64,000 nucleotides of DNA from Curtobacterium sp. UNCCL20 (GCF_900101675.1 NZ_FNKG01000001.1:434001-498000); one strand, 5' to 3'; counted from the stretch's first letter, positions 42,709-51,523 are shown. Numbers and translations are program-made. The notes: a model not told the origin generated them from the sequence alone.

Positions 42709-43638
42709 CTAGGCGAGGACGACGACCTTGCCGGCGATACGTCCGGCTGCCGCCTCGGCGTGAATCGCGGGCAGTTCGGTCAGCGGGACCCGTCGGGTCA
42801 CCTCGACGGTGAGCGCACCGGCGTCGACGAGGGACACCAGTTCCGTGAGCCGTTCGCGGTTCGGCAGGACGAAGACCGTCGCGGCACGCACACCGCGCGC
42901 GTCGTCGCCCGGTGTCGCCATGAACGCGGTCGTGCTGACGACCGCGCCCCCGTCACGCACCGCAGCCACGTCGGCCGCGAACTGCTCGGGCTCGATCGGC
43001 GCGAGGTTGAGCAGCACGTCGACCTGGCCGTCGAGCGCTCCGAGCAGGTCCGTGTCCGTGTGGTCGATGACCTGGTCCGCACCGGCCGCCCGCACCGCGT
43101 CGATGCTGCGCGGGCTCGCCGTCGCGATGACGTGCACGCCGGCACGCTTCGCGAGCTGGATCGCGTACCCGCCCACCACGCCGCCCGCACCCACGATGAG
43201 CACCCGCTGCCCCGCCCGGAGCTGGCCGTCGTCGAAGAGGGCCTGCCAGGCGGTCAGAGCCACCGAGGGCAGCGCTGCCGCGTCCGCCAGCGGGATGGTC
43301 GTGGGCGCTGCGACGACCGACTCCGCGGGGGCGACGACGTACTCCGCGGCGCCACCGTTCCGCTCCATCGGGAGGAACGCGATCACCGCGTCCCCGACCT
43401 CGACGCCCGTGACGCCGTCACCGAGCGCGTCGACGGTGCCGGACACGTCGTAGCCCGGGACGTGCGGGAGCTCGACGGGGATCGGGAGGAAGCCCGCACG
43501 CATGCCGTTGTCGGCCGCGTTGAACGCCGACGCCGCGACCCGCAGCCGGACCTGCCCGGCTGCCGGGACGGGCTGCTCGACGTCTTCGTACCGGAGGACC
43601 TCGGGTCCGCCGACTTCGTGGAACTGCACTGCCTTCAT
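42709..43638 (-). CDS. zinc-independent quinone/alkene reductase of the MDR superfamily
   Basis: 309 residues. N-terminal GroES-like domain (HEVGGPEVLRYED, VPGYDVSGTV) without zinc ligands, then a Rossmann domain with the NADPH motif GAGGVVGG. This is the QOR-like branch that reduces quinones or enones. Divergent from a MarR gene with two palindromes between them, so it is probably induced by a reactive or phenolic compound. SD GAGGAC upstream of the ATG. Confidence 0.9.
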   Translation of the reverse strand: MKAVQFHEVGGPEVLRYEDVEQPVPAAGQVRLRVAASAFNAADNGMRAGFLPIPVELPHVPGYDVSGTVDALGDGVTGVEVGDAVIAFLPMERNGGAAEYVVAPAESVVAAPTTIPLADAAALPSVALTAWQALFDDGQLRAGQRVLIVGAGGVVGGYAIQLAKRAGVHVIATASPRSIDAVRAAGADQVIDHTDTDLLGALDGQVDVLLNLAPIEPEQFAADVAAVRDGGAVVSTTAFMATPGDDARGVRAATVFVLPNRERLTELVSLVDAGALTVEVTRRVPLTELPAIHAEAAAGRIAGKVVVLA

Positions 43639-43686
43639 GATCGTGTCCTCGTGCTGGGTGTTCCGGCCGTCGCGATCGCGGCGGTT

Positions 43687-43740
43687 GCTTCGAATTCGAA
43701 GCGATACCGAGGAACCTAGCACTGCTTCGAATGTGAAGCA
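43687..43740. promoter_or_regulatory. double MarR operator between quinone reductase and MarR
   Basis: Perfect 16-bp palindrome GCTTCGAATTCGAAGC (43687-43702) and a second, imperfect site TGCTTCGAATGTGAAGCA (43723-43740). The second abuts the TAGGAT -10 hexamer (43745-43750) of the MarR gene; the first lies upstream of the reductase start. One site per promoter. Confidence 0.8.
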
Positions 43741-43756
43741 ACCCTAGGATGGGCTC

Positions 43757-44248
43757 ATGTCCGCGACGCCCTCCGCCCTCACCCCGACCCAGCTCGGCGC
43801 GTACTTCGCCTTCACCGAGGTCGGCAGCCTGCTCCGGCCCGCGGTCGAGCAGCAGCTCCGGGACGCCGGCGGACTGAGCTCCGTGCAGTTCCAGCTGCTG
43901 GCACGCCTCGGCGACAGTGCGGAGGGGCAGCAGCGGATGACGGACCTCGCGGACGGTGTCGTCTACAGCCGGAGCGGGCTGACCTACCAGGCGCAGCTGC
44001 TCGAACAGCGGGGACTCATCAGCCGAGGGCCATCACCGGACGACGAGCGCAGCACCGTCGTGACCCTCACCGATGCGGGGCGCGACGTGTTGGCCGCGGT
44101 GTTCCCGGGGCACATCGCGACGGTGTACGGGCTCCTCTTCTCGGCGATCACGGACGAGGACGCGAGCGACCTCGCGCGGATCCTCGGCCGGGTGAGCGAG
44201 CACCTGCGGGCGGCGCCGCCTCGGTCCGCGTCCCGTCGTCGGAAGTGA
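43757..44248 (+). CDS. MarR family regulator
   Basis: 163 residues with the MarR winged helix in the middle (RMTDLADGVVYSRSGLTYQAQLLEQRGLI, wing SPDDERSTVVTLTDAG). TAGGAT (43745-43750) ends six bases before the ATG, so the mRNA is probably leaderless. Likely represses itself and the divergent quinone reductase through the two palindromes. Confidence 0.9.
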   Translation: MSATPSALTPTQLGAYFAFTEVGSLLRPAVEQQLRDAGGLSSVQFQLLARLGDSAEGQQRMTDLADGVVYSRSGLTYQAQLLEQRGLISRGPSPDDERSTVVTLTDAGRDVLAAVFPGHIATVYGLLFSAITDEDASDLARILGRVSEHLRAAPPRSASRRRK

Positions 44249-44301
44249 CGTTCGGTCTGTCTCCCTGCAGGTGCGCTTCGGCTGCGTGGCAGGGTGGACG
44301 G

Positions 44302-45165
44302 GTGCAGATCAGCTTCGACTCCGCGACCGACGTCGTCACCGGCATCCGCTTCCCCGAGGGCAACCGCTGGCACGGCGGGCGGCTCTGGTACTCGGACATG
44401 CACACCGGCCAGGTCTTCTCGATCGACCCGGACGGCGCCGCCGAACCCCGCCTCGAGGCCACGGTCGACGGGCAGTCCTCGGGGCTCGGCTGGCTCCCCG
44501 ACGGCCGGCTGATCATCAGCGCGATGGAGTCCCGCACGGTCGTCGCCGTGCAGGAGGACGGCTCCACCGAGGTCTTCGCCGACCTCTCCGCCTCCGAACC
44601 GTCGCTCGTCAACGACCTCGTCGTCGACCCGGAGACCGGCCGGACCTACATCGGCGCCTTCGGCTACGACCTGTACGGCGGTGAGGAACTCCGACCCGGG
44701 CCGCTGTACGTCATCGAGTCCGACGGGTCCTTCCGGCTCGCGGCCGATGGACTGGTCTTCCCGAACAGTGCGAACGTGCTCCCCGGCACCCGGACCCTGG
44801 TGGTCAGCGAGACCTGGGGCGGCAGGTTGACCGCGTTCGACATCGAGGCGGACGGGTCGCTCACCGGACGGCGCGAATGGGCGGCACTCCCCGAGGGCGT
44901 GACGCCGGACGGCAGCACGGTCGACGCAGAGGGCGCGATCTGGGTCTGCTCCGTCGACACGGGGGAGTTCCTCCGCGTGGTCGAGGGCGGCGAGGTCACC
45001 GACCGGATCGACGTCCCCGGTCGGTGCGCGATCGACTGCGCACTCGGTGGGCCGGACGGGCGGACGCTCTACCTGGCGACCGCGGACAGCTACGACCCCG
45101 CCACGACGGCCACGACCCGGGCCGGGCGGATCAGCGCCGTCCGGGTCGGCGTGCCCGGAGCCTGA
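44302..45165 (+). CDS. SMP-30/gluconolactonase-like protein
   Basis: 287 residues forming a six-bladed propeller. Metal ligands typical of the family: FPEGNRWHGGRLWYSDM (first Glu), the Asn in SLVNDLVVDPETGRTY, and the Asp in ATADSYDP. Enzymes of this family hydrolyse lactones such as gluconolactone. GTG start; a CAGGGT six bases upstream is a weak version of the leaderless -10. Confidence 0.88.
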   Translation: MQISFDSATDVVTGIRFPEGNRWHGGRLWYSDMHTGQVFSIDPDGAAEPRLEATVDGQSSGLGWLPDGRLIISAMESRTVVAVQEDGSTEVFADLSASEPSLVNDLVVDPETGRTYIGAFGYDLYGGEELRPGPLYVIESDGSFRLAADGLVFPNSANVLPGTRTLVVSETWGGRLTAFDIEADGSLTGRREWAALPEGVTPDGSTVDAEGAIWVCSVDTGEFLRVVEGGEVTDRIDVPGRCAIDCALGGPDGRTLYLATADSYDPATTATTRAGRISAVRVGVPGA

Positions 45166-45169
45166 CCCG

Positions 45170-45349
45170 TCAGCGCTTCGACGCGTCCTGGCGGCGGGGT
45201 GATCGCTGGCGTCGAGCCGACGTGAGCATCGCGATCAGCGCGACGCCGATCAGGACCGGGATCCACACCGACCCGGCTGCCACCGACGCCACGACGCTTC
45301 GTGCCCTACGACTGCACGACACGCTACCCCGAGGGGCGCTCGTGGTCAC
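45170..45349 (-). CDS. possible small single-helix membrane protein
   Basis: 59 residues from GTG 45349, with one hydrophobic helix (about 22-41, VASVAAGSVWIPVLIGVALI) and a very basic tail. Convergent with SMP-30 with a 4-base gap. No recognisable promoter or SD; might be a remnant. Confidence 0.4.
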   Translation of the reverse strand: MTTSAPRGSVSCSRRARSVVASVAAGSVWIPVLIGVALIAMLTSARRQRSPRRQDASKR

Positions 45350-45628
45350 CGATGCCGAGCGTGGGCGCGCGTTCCGCTCGTTCCGCTCGTGCCGCTTGCC
45401 GGGTCCCGCGACACGGACGCCGCGGACGGTTCGGTCGCGACCGTCACCAACAGCGGATGAACGACTCGGGCCCGGCGATCGGGACCTCCACGACATCCTC
45501 GTCCACGCGCGGGTGGTCCTCACCTCGTCCGAGGTCAGACCCGCTCGCTGGTCAGCGGGACCGACTCCCCGCGCGCCCGCTCGCGTCACGATCCGGTGAC
45601 AGGGCACCCGGAGCGGCCGGGGCGATGA
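45350..45628. other. gene-free stretch
   Basis: About 280 bases with no convincing coding frame or hairpin. It includes short GTTCCGCTC repeats (about 45370-45390). Confidence 0.4.
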
Positions 45629-45640
45629 CAGGATGCGACC

Positions 45641-46189
45641 ATGGGGGAACGCAGGACGATGGCCTCGGCGACCGGGGCACTGATGGTCACGCTGACGCTG
45701 CTGACGGGCTGCGCGTCCGCCGGTGGTGCAGCATCCACTGACCCGTCGACCGGGACCGGGATCGCACAGGGCAGCACCATCCCGGATGCGCCCACCGGTG
45801 CCGCCGGGACGTACGCGGCGTCGGGTGACGGCGCCGGACCGGGCGCGGACAGTCCGCCGCAGTACCGGCTGAACAAACGACACCACGACCGCACCGTGCT
45901 GTCTGCGGACGCCGCCGCAGCGTTGGACGTCGCGCGCGCGGACGTCGAACGGGAGCTCGCTGCTCTGCAGCGTCCAGTGCTCCAGCCGGCCGTCGAGGAG
46001 ATCCTCGACGGCGTCGGCGCACCAGACCCGTGGATCGTGACGACGACGTCCGACGAGGAGGTGCTGTTCGAGGCCCAGGTGGGGATGACCGGGTGCCTCA
46101 TCGGTGCGGTCCAGCAGGACGGCACCGCAGAGGTCACCACCGCGGGGTGGGTCCTCGACGGTGGGTGCCACGCTCTCGACGGCCACTGA
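45641..46189 (+). CDS. hypothetical lipoprotein
   Basis: 182 residues. Lipobox LTGC at about residues 21-24; then a low-complexity Ser/Thr/Gly linker (about 25-70) and a soluble domain with two cysteines (MTGCLIG and DGGCHAL) that could form a disulfide. Family unknown. CAGGAT six bases before the ATG fits the leaderless pattern. Confidence 0.65.
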   Translation: MGERRTMASATGALMVTLTLLTGCASAGGAASTDPSTGTGIAQGSTIPDAPTGAAGTYAASGDGAGPGADSPPQYRLNKRHHDRTVLSADAAAALDVARADVERELAALQRPVLQPAVEEILDGVGAPDPWIVTTTSDEEVLFEAQVGMTGCLIGAVQQDGTAEVTTAGWVLDGGCHALDGH

Positions 46190-46306
46190 GCAGCGGCCGT
46201 TCGATGCCGGAGCGAGCACCACTCGGGTCGGCGACGGGTGAAGTGGCTGTGCCCTGACCCTGGGATTGACGGTCCACCGCACGCTGCCGTCCGTGGTCGA
46301 GGTTCG

Positions 46307-46451
46307 TCAGTGAACCGTTCCCGGGGCGAGCGCTGCGAAAGCGTCCTCAGCCAGGGCGCTGAGGCGTTCGGATCCGCCGCTCTCCACCCATCCGTCGTAC
46401 GCGACCATGACGCAGCCGAGGGCAGCCATCACGAGTGTCTGCACCGCGAGC
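46307..46451 (-). pseudogene. TetR regulator remnant (C-terminal end)
   Basis: On the minus strand the last 45 or so codons read TLVMAALGCVMVAYDGW, VESGGSERLSALAEDAFAAL and then a stop at 46307, the usual last helices of TetR-family proteins. The upstream part is gone and the sequence abuts the GAF-domain gene on the other strand. Confidence 0.5.
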
Positions 46452-47195
46452 CGCACGACGAACACCGCGGTCGTCGGCGCCGCCGAGGAAGCCCTCGTCC
46501 TGGTCGATCAGCTCCGACCACGGCTGGCGCCGACCACCGAGATCGTGCTCGCGTTGGCGCACAAGGAAGACCAGTCCGCGTTGGTGACCGCACTGCAGCA
46601 GGCGCGGCGAGACCTGGTCGTGCTCGGCGTCGACACCGACGTGACCGAGTGCGCCCCGCCGCTGTTCGTCGAGGTCGTTCACCTGTTGCTCGAGCAGCAA
46701 CGTGCCCGAGCCGGCAGCCCGCAGTGGCTCCGCTCGAGGCCGCAGCGGGTGGAGGACCGGTACGACGCCATCCGTCGCCTGGGCGTCGTCGACGCGCCGG
46801 CCGACGCCGCGCTCGACCGGATGGTGCAGCAGATGACGGAACTCTTCCACACGAGGGGTGCTGCGATCACGTTCCTGCCGCTGGGACGGCAGTGGTCCGC
46901 TGCGAGTGCGTGGTTCCCACGCGGGACGGGAGCGCTGCAGGACTCCTTCTGCCGTTCGACCGTGCTGCGCTCGGGACCGATGGTCATCGAGGACGCATGG
47001 GACAGGAGCCGTCCGCAGGTCGTACGGCGGGGACGGATCCGCTTCTACGCGGGGCATCCGTTGGAGGACCTGGACGGCACCCGCGTCGGCGCGGTCTGCG
47101 TGTTCGACCCCGCTCCACGCGATGCGGGCACCGTGGAGCTCGACCTCCTGCGCGACTTCGCCGTCCTGGCACGCGACACCCTCTACAGCCCCTGA
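46407..47195 (+). CDS. GAF-domain protein, N-terminus doubtful
   Basis: 262 residues as read. A helical region (about 25-90) is followed by EDRYDAIRRLGVVDAPADAALDRMVQQMTELF and a GAF domain (about 130-250: AAITFLPLGRQWSAAS, FCRSTVLRSGPMVIEDAW, FYAGHPLED, VGAVCVFD). Such proteins bind small ligands or sense redox. The first 20-25 codons lie antisense to the TetR remnant, so the true N-terminus was probably lost at a junction near 46455. Confidence 0.65.
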   Translation: MTQPRAAITSVCTASRTTNTAVVGAAEEALVLVDQLRPRLAPTTEIVLALAHKEDQSALVTALQQARRDLVVLGVDTDVTECAPPLFVEVVHLLLEQQRARAGSPQWLRSRPQRVEDRYDAIRRLGVVDAPADAALDRMVQQMTELFHTRGAAITFLPLGRQWSAASAWFPRGTGALQDSFCRSTVLRSGPMVIEDAWDRSRPQVVRRGRIRFYAGHPLEDLDGTRVGAVCVFDPAPRDAGTVELDLLRDFAVLARDTLYSP

Positions 47196-47257
47196 GGACT
47201 TCACCAGTTTCGGGTCTGGTGGAGTGCCCGGCGCCGGACGGCGCGGGCGGATCGACT

Positions 47258-47305
47258 GACGGACTGGAGGCGCGGTGCCAGCCCGCACCGCGCCTCCAGT
47301 CCGTC
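47258..47305. repeat. GC-rich hairpin, family copy 8
   Basis: Perfect 21-bp stem with a 6-base loop; arms contain GACGGACTGGAGGCGCGGTGC. Nearly identical to copy 4. Last copy; none occurs in the remaining 16.7 kb. Confidence 0.9.
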
Positions 47306-47355
47306 TCGTCAGCCGTCCAGAGCAGGTGGCCGTCCGGACGGGACCACCTGCGACG

Positions 47356-47619
47356 TCAGCTCTGCCTGAGGTTGGTCACGAGGTTGATGGCCACCGCGAT
47401 CGGCACCGTGCCGAAGAAGTACGACAGCAGCGCGTGCGGCAACGCCTTCCGCCGGGTCTCGCTGTCGTCCGGCTCGACCTCCGGTGCCGCGAACGAGCCA
47501 CCGCCGCGATGGAGGCGGGGTCCTGCCGCGCGCACTTGCGCCACACCTGCGTCAACGAGATGAGTCCCGATCGCCACGGACACCGTGACTCGGCGCGGGG
47601 ACAGTGTCCGGTCGTTCAT
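47356..47619 (-). CDS. short membrane protein, possibly a DUF1345 C-terminal fragment
   Basis: 87 residues. The last 30 (ALPHALLSYFFGTVPIAVAI) resemble the final helix of DUF1345 proteins, which are about 220 residues long; the first 50 residues are unlike that family. So probably a truncated gene. The start region has three GAACGAT tandem units. Confidence 0.4.
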   Translation of the reverse strand: MNDRTLSPRRVTVSVAIGTHLVDAGVAQVRAAGPRLHRGGGSFAAPEVEPDDSETRRKALPHALLSYFFGTVPIAVAINLVTNLRQS

Positions 47620-47645
47620 CGTTCATCGTTCACCCGGGGCGTCGG

Positions 47646-48806
47646 TCAGGCCGGCGCCGGAACGGACTCGGGGTGGAGGACCACCTTCGTCCAGCCGTCG
47701 TCGCGGGCGTCGAAGTGGGCGTAAGCCTCCGGTGCCTGCTCGAGCGGGAGCTCGTGGCTGACGATCCAGGACGGGGTCGCGCGTCCGCTCGCGATGAGGT
47801 CGCGGAGTGCCCGGTTGTACCGCTTGACGGGACACTGCCCGGTCCCCATCGTCTGGCCGCGGAACCAGAACTCGCCGAAGTCGAAGGCGACGGCACCCTG
47901 CTTCGCCAGCTCGTCGGGGGAGCCGGGGTCCTGTGGGACGTAGACACCGACGACGCCGATCGACCCGGTGAACCGAACGGACCGCACCAGTTGGTTCAGG
48001 GTCGAGTTCGGGCGTTCCCGTCCGTCGGGATCGTGAGCCTGGTAACCGACGCACTCGCACCCGTTGTCCGCCCCGAGCCCCATCGTCAGGTCGTTCACGG
48101 CCTGGACGGGATCGACCGCGGAATCGTCGATCGGGATCGCTCCGATCTCCTCGACCTTCCGGAGTCGGTCGGGCTGCCGGTCGACGACCATGACCTTGCT
48201 CGCACCCTTGAGGATCGCGGAGTACGCGGCCATGCAGCCGACCGGACCAGCGCCGTAGACCACGGTCTGGTCGCCCGGGCCGACGTGGGCGAGTTCGGTC
48301 GCGTGGTACCCGGTCGGGAAGATGTCGGCCAGCATCACGTAGTCCGTCTGCTTCTCCTCGGCGTCCTCACCCAACCGGAGGCAGTTGAAGTCCGCCCACG
48401 GCACGCGGAGGAGTTCGGCCTGTCCGCCGGCCCAGGGACCCATGTCGGCGAAGCCGTACGCTGCGCCGGCGAGTGCCGGTTCGGGTTGCGCCGTGAGGCA
48501 GTAGTTCGTCAGCCCGCGTTCGCAGTTCTTGCAGTGTCCACACGCGACGTTGAACGGCAGGACGACCCAGTCGCCGACCTGCACCTTGTCCACACCGTCG
48601 CCGACCTCGATCACCTGCCCGAGGTTCTCGTGGCCGAACCACCGTCCGGTCTCGAAGTCGGTGCGGCCCTCGTACATGTGCAGGTCCGAGCCGCAGATGT
48701 TCGTGGTGGTGATCCGGACCAGAGCGTCCGTCGGGCGCTCGATGCGGGCGTCGGGGACGTCCTTGACGCTGACCCTGCGCGGGCCGTCGTACACGACTGC
48801 TTTCAT
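47646..48806 (-). CDS. zinc-dependent dehydrogenase, glutathione-independent formaldehyde dehydrogenase type
   Basis: 386 residues of the medium-chain dehydrogenase family. Catalytic zinc ligands: the Cys in NICGSD and His-Glu in FGHENLG. Structural zinc: CGHCKNCERGLTNYC. NAD-binding motif GAGPVGC. The long insert with YQAHDPDGRERPNSTLNQLV is typical of the FdhA group. SD AGGAACG. Sits 34 bases downstream of another zinc dehydrogenase gene; the two plus the anchored protein form a likely aldehyde-detoxification operon. Confidence 0.9.
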   Translation of the reverse strand: MKAVVYDGPRRVSVKDVPDARIERPTDALVRITTTNICGSDLHMYEGRTDFETGRWFGHENLGQVIEVGDGVDKVQVGDWVVLPFNVACGHCKNCERGLTNYCLTAQPEPALAGAAYGFADMGPWAGGQAELLRVPWADFNCLRLGEDAEEKQTDYVMLADIFPTGYHATELAHVGPGDQTVVYGAGPVGCMAAYSAILKGASKVMVVDRQPDRLRKVEEIGAIPIDDSAVDPVQAVNDLTMGLGADNGCECVGYQAHDPDGRERPNSTLNQLVRSVRFTGSIGVVGVYVPQDPGSPDELAKQGAVAFDFGEFWFRGQTMGTGQCPVKRYNRALRDLIASGRATPSWIVSHELPLEQAPEAYAHFDARDDGWTKVVLHPESVPAPA

Positions 48807-48839
48807 CGTCGTTCCTGCTCTCTCCGTCGGCCAACGCCG

Positions 48840-50015
48840 TCACGCGCCGGGGCGGAAGACGGCGCGGACGCACCCGTCCTCCTTCTTCTTGAACATGTCG
48901 TAGCCACGCGGACCCTCTTCGAGCGGGAGGACGTGCGTCGCGAGGTGCTCGGTGCTGATCTCACCGGCGGCGATGCGGTCGAGGATCATCGGGATGTACC
49001 GGTGTCCGTGCTGCTGCGCACCGCGGACGGTCATCCCCTTGTTCATGATCGCGCCGAAGGGGAACTTGTCGACGAGGCCGCCGAACACCCCGAGGGAGAA
49101 GAGACTCCCGCCCTTCCGGCACGCGTAGATCGCCTCACGGAGTGCGGTTGGACGGTCGGACTGCAGCCGGAGCTGTTGCTTGACCTGGTCGTACAGGTAC
49201 TGCGGGCCGGTGCTGTGCGCCTCCATGCCGACGGCTTCGATGCACACGTCGGGTCCGCGGCCGCCCGTCCGCTCCTTGAGTTCCGCGGGCACGCTGTCCC
49301 GCGTGTAGTCGATCGTCTCCGCACCGATGTGTTCGCGGACCTGGCGGAGGCGCTCGGGCAGCCGGTCGATGACGACCACCTGTTCGGCACCGAGCAGCAT
49401 CGCGGCTCGCGCGGCCATCTGACCGACACCGCCGGCACCCCAGACCGCCACGGTGTCGCCGGGCGTGATCCCGGCGAGGTCGGCGCCGGTCCAACCGGTC
49501 GGGGCCGCGTCGGAGGCGAACAAGGCCGCGGTGTCGGAGACGCCGTCGGGGACCGGGAAGGCGCCCTGGTCGGCATACGGCACCCGGACGTACTCGGCGT
49601 GGCTACCGGCGAACCCGCCGAGTGCGTGGCTGTACGCGAAGCAGCCGCCGATGGGTGATCCCCACATCGCCTCGGTCAGGCCGGGGTTGGGGTTCCCGTT
49701 GTCGCAGAGCGAGAACTGGCCGTGCGCGCAGTACCAGCACTTCCCGCAGGCGATGAAGGAACAGACGACGACCCGGTCGCCGACGCGGTGCTTCGTGACC
49801 GCCGACCCGGTCTCGACCACCTCGCCCATGAACTCGTGTCCGAGGACGTCCCCGGCACGCATCGTCGGGATGTACCCGCCGAGCAGGTGCAGATCGGACC
49901 CACACGTCGTCGTGAGCCGGACCTTCAGGATCACGTCGTGGTCGTTGAGGAGCTTCGGGTCGTCCACCGTCTCGACCGCGGTCTCGTTGACCCCGGTCCA
50001 ACAGAGCGCCTTCAC
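48840..50015 (-). CDS. zinc-dependent alcohol dehydrogenase
   Basis: 391 residues of the same superfamily: CGSDLHLLGG and GHEFMG (catalytic zinc), CGKCWYCAHGQFSLC (structural zinc), GAGGVGQ (NAD motif). GTG 50015 overlaps the stop of the upstream gene (GTGA) and has GGGAGG upstream. Confidence 0.9.
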   Translation of the reverse strand: MKALCWTGVNETAVETVDDPKLLNDHDVILKVRLTTTCGSDLHLLGGYIPTMRAGDVLGHEFMGEVVETGSAVTKHRVGDRVVVCSFIACGKCWYCAHGQFSLCDNGNPNPGLTEAMWGSPIGGCFAYSHALGGFAGSHAEYVRVPYADQGAFPVPDGVSDTAALFASDAAPTGWTGADLAGITPGDTVAVWGAGGVGQMAARAAMLLGAEQVVVIDRLPERLRQVREHIGAETIDYTRDSVPAELKERTGGRGPDVCIEAVGMEAHSTGPQYLYDQVKQQLRLQSDRPTALREAIYACRKGGSLFSLGVFGGLVDKFPFGAIMNKGMTVRGAQQHGHRYIPMILDRIAAGEISTEHLATHVLPLEEGPRGYDMFKKKEDGCVRAVFRPGA

Positions 50016-50485
50016 AGTGTGCCTCCCTCGTTGCTGCGTGCGGATGCGAGGTCGACGAGCAGACCCGTCGGTGTCGCGGTCCTCCGGCCGTGGGGCACCG
50101 GGTCCACCCGGAGCACCTCGCCGACCTCGATGCGTTGTTTCGCTTCGCGGAGTGCGGCGCGCAGCCGACCCCGTCCGTCGTGTGCGCCCCCGTGTGAGCC
50201 GCTCTGCCCGTCCGGCCGGAACCGGGCGCGCAGCTCGGTCCCCTTGTCGCCGGGGGCGGGACGGACCTCGACCTCGAGGCCGTCGCCGAAGCCGGTGAGC
50301 GGCGGCGGGACGCGTCCACCGGGCATCACGTCGCCTGCGTCGCGGTACACCGTCACACTGAGCCATCCGGATCGCGGTGCCGATGGTGTGCCGGCACCGG
50401 AAGACGCCCCGGACCGTCGTCGTGCGACCACCACTGCGGCGATCGCGGAGGCCGCCACCGCGGCTCCGAACACCTTGGCCCTCAT
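50012..50485 (-). CDS. membrane-anchored protein of unknown function
   Basis: 157 residues. One N-terminal helix (about 4-22, VFGAAVAASAIAAVVVA) then a basic stop-transfer RRR and a soluble domain (WLSVTVYRDAGDVMPG ... GLEVEVRPAPGDKGTELRARF) that recalls polyketide-cyclase/START-like proteins. ATG with GGGGGAGG upstream. First gene of the unit with the two zinc dehydrogenases. Confidence 0.65.
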   Translation of the reverse strand: MRAKVFGAAVAASAIAAVVVARRRSGASSGAGTPSAPRSGWLSVTVYRDAGDVMPGGRVPPPLTGFGDGLEVEVRPAPGDKGTELRARFRPDGQSGSHGGAHDGRGRLRAALREAKQRIEVGEVLRVDPVPHGRRTATPTGLLVDLASARSNEGGTL

Positions 50486-51010
50486 CGCGGACCTCCCCCA
50501 CGCGGGACCCGGACGGCGAGCCGGAACCGATCCGGTCGCCTGGGAACTGACGTCTTCATCGCGGCCTCCCTGAGTCGCATCGATGCTGATCAACGAGTCG
50601 AGGGCCACGGCACGCGCACGGTCCGGACCCGCGAGTTCAGGCTGCGACGGGCGGCGTCGGCGCGGGATCAGGTCTGTCCGGGACACGAGGCGCCCATACG
50701 CGGTTCCGTGGACCGGCGGTCACCACCGCGGCGACCGCCTCAGCGCGGACCGGACAGGATCCGTGCAGTGCCGTCACGGGGGCGCTGGCACATCCGCGAT
50801 CCTTCTTCATCTGTTCGTCACCAGTCCGGCCGGTGAGCGCATCGTCGGGTCGTCGCCGACTCGATCACCGCGGCTCGGTCCCGGTGGTCTGCCCGGTGGA
50901 AGATCGGCTTTCGGACACGTCATCGGCGCTTCGGTGAACGTATCCACTTCGCTGGTGCCGCGCGTCGATGACCGATAGACAAAGAGCCCTGGCCAACGAA
51001 GGAGTTGTCG
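50486..51010. other. gene-free stretch at the edge of the accessory region
   Basis: 525 bases with no supported gene; open frames here have poor codon bias. The base composition becomes less GC-rich from about 50.8 kb on. AAGGAG at 50999-51004 is the SD for the next gene. Confidence 0.5.
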
Positions 51011-51523
51011 ATGCTGGTTCAGGTTTGTGGTCTTCCCGGCGCAGGGAAGTCAACGCTCTCTGCTGCGATCGCGGGGTTGACGCCCGCGCTGACCCTTCGC
51101 GTTGATGCGATCGAAGGCGCAATGTGGGAGTACCAGATCCCGCGCGAGCAGTCCGGGATCGCCGCGTACTCGATCATGCACGCCATCGCAGTGCCGAATC
51201 TGCAGCGAGGTCAGGTGGTCATCGCGGACGCGGTGAGTGGCGTTGAACCCGCTCGGGCGGGGTGGGTGTCAACCGCGGGTGCCGCTGGGGTACCGCTGCG
51301 CGTGATCGAGGTCGTGTGTGCGGACGTCGACGAACTCCGTCGCCGCGTGGAACAGCGTGCGAACGACCTGCCCGGGTTCACCTTGCCGACGTGGGACGAA
51401 GTCCAGCGCACGGCCGAAGAGTACGAGCCCCGCACGGACGATCGGCTCGTCATCGACAGTACCCGCCCCCTCGAAGAAGCGATCCGCCAGGCCCTTGACT
51501 ACCTCGAACTCCACGCCCGGTAG
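51011..51523 (+). CDS. small P-loop kinase-like protein
   Basis: 170 residues of the AAA_33/kinase type. Walker A GLPGAGKST (residues 7-15), followed by RVDAIE and, further on, VIADAV with a probable Walker B aspartate; lid region DELRRRVEQRANDLPGFTLPTWDEV. Substrate unknown; some relatives phosphorylate antibiotics or nucleosides. ATG 51011 with AAGGAG six bases upstream. Confidence 0.82.
   Translation: MLVQVCGLPGAGKSTLSAAIAGLTPALTLRVDAIEGAMWEYQIPREQSGIAAYSIMHAIAVPNLQRGQVVIADAVSGVEPARAGWVSTAGAAGVPLRVIEVVCADVDELRRRVEQRANDLPGFTLPTWDEVQRTAEEYEPRTDDRLVIDSTRPLEEAIRQALDYLELHAR

Noticed and set aside
50583-50978. 131-codon plus-strand frame in the gap before the kinase gene
   Set aside because: Weak codon bias, no start signal and no recognisable protein features.
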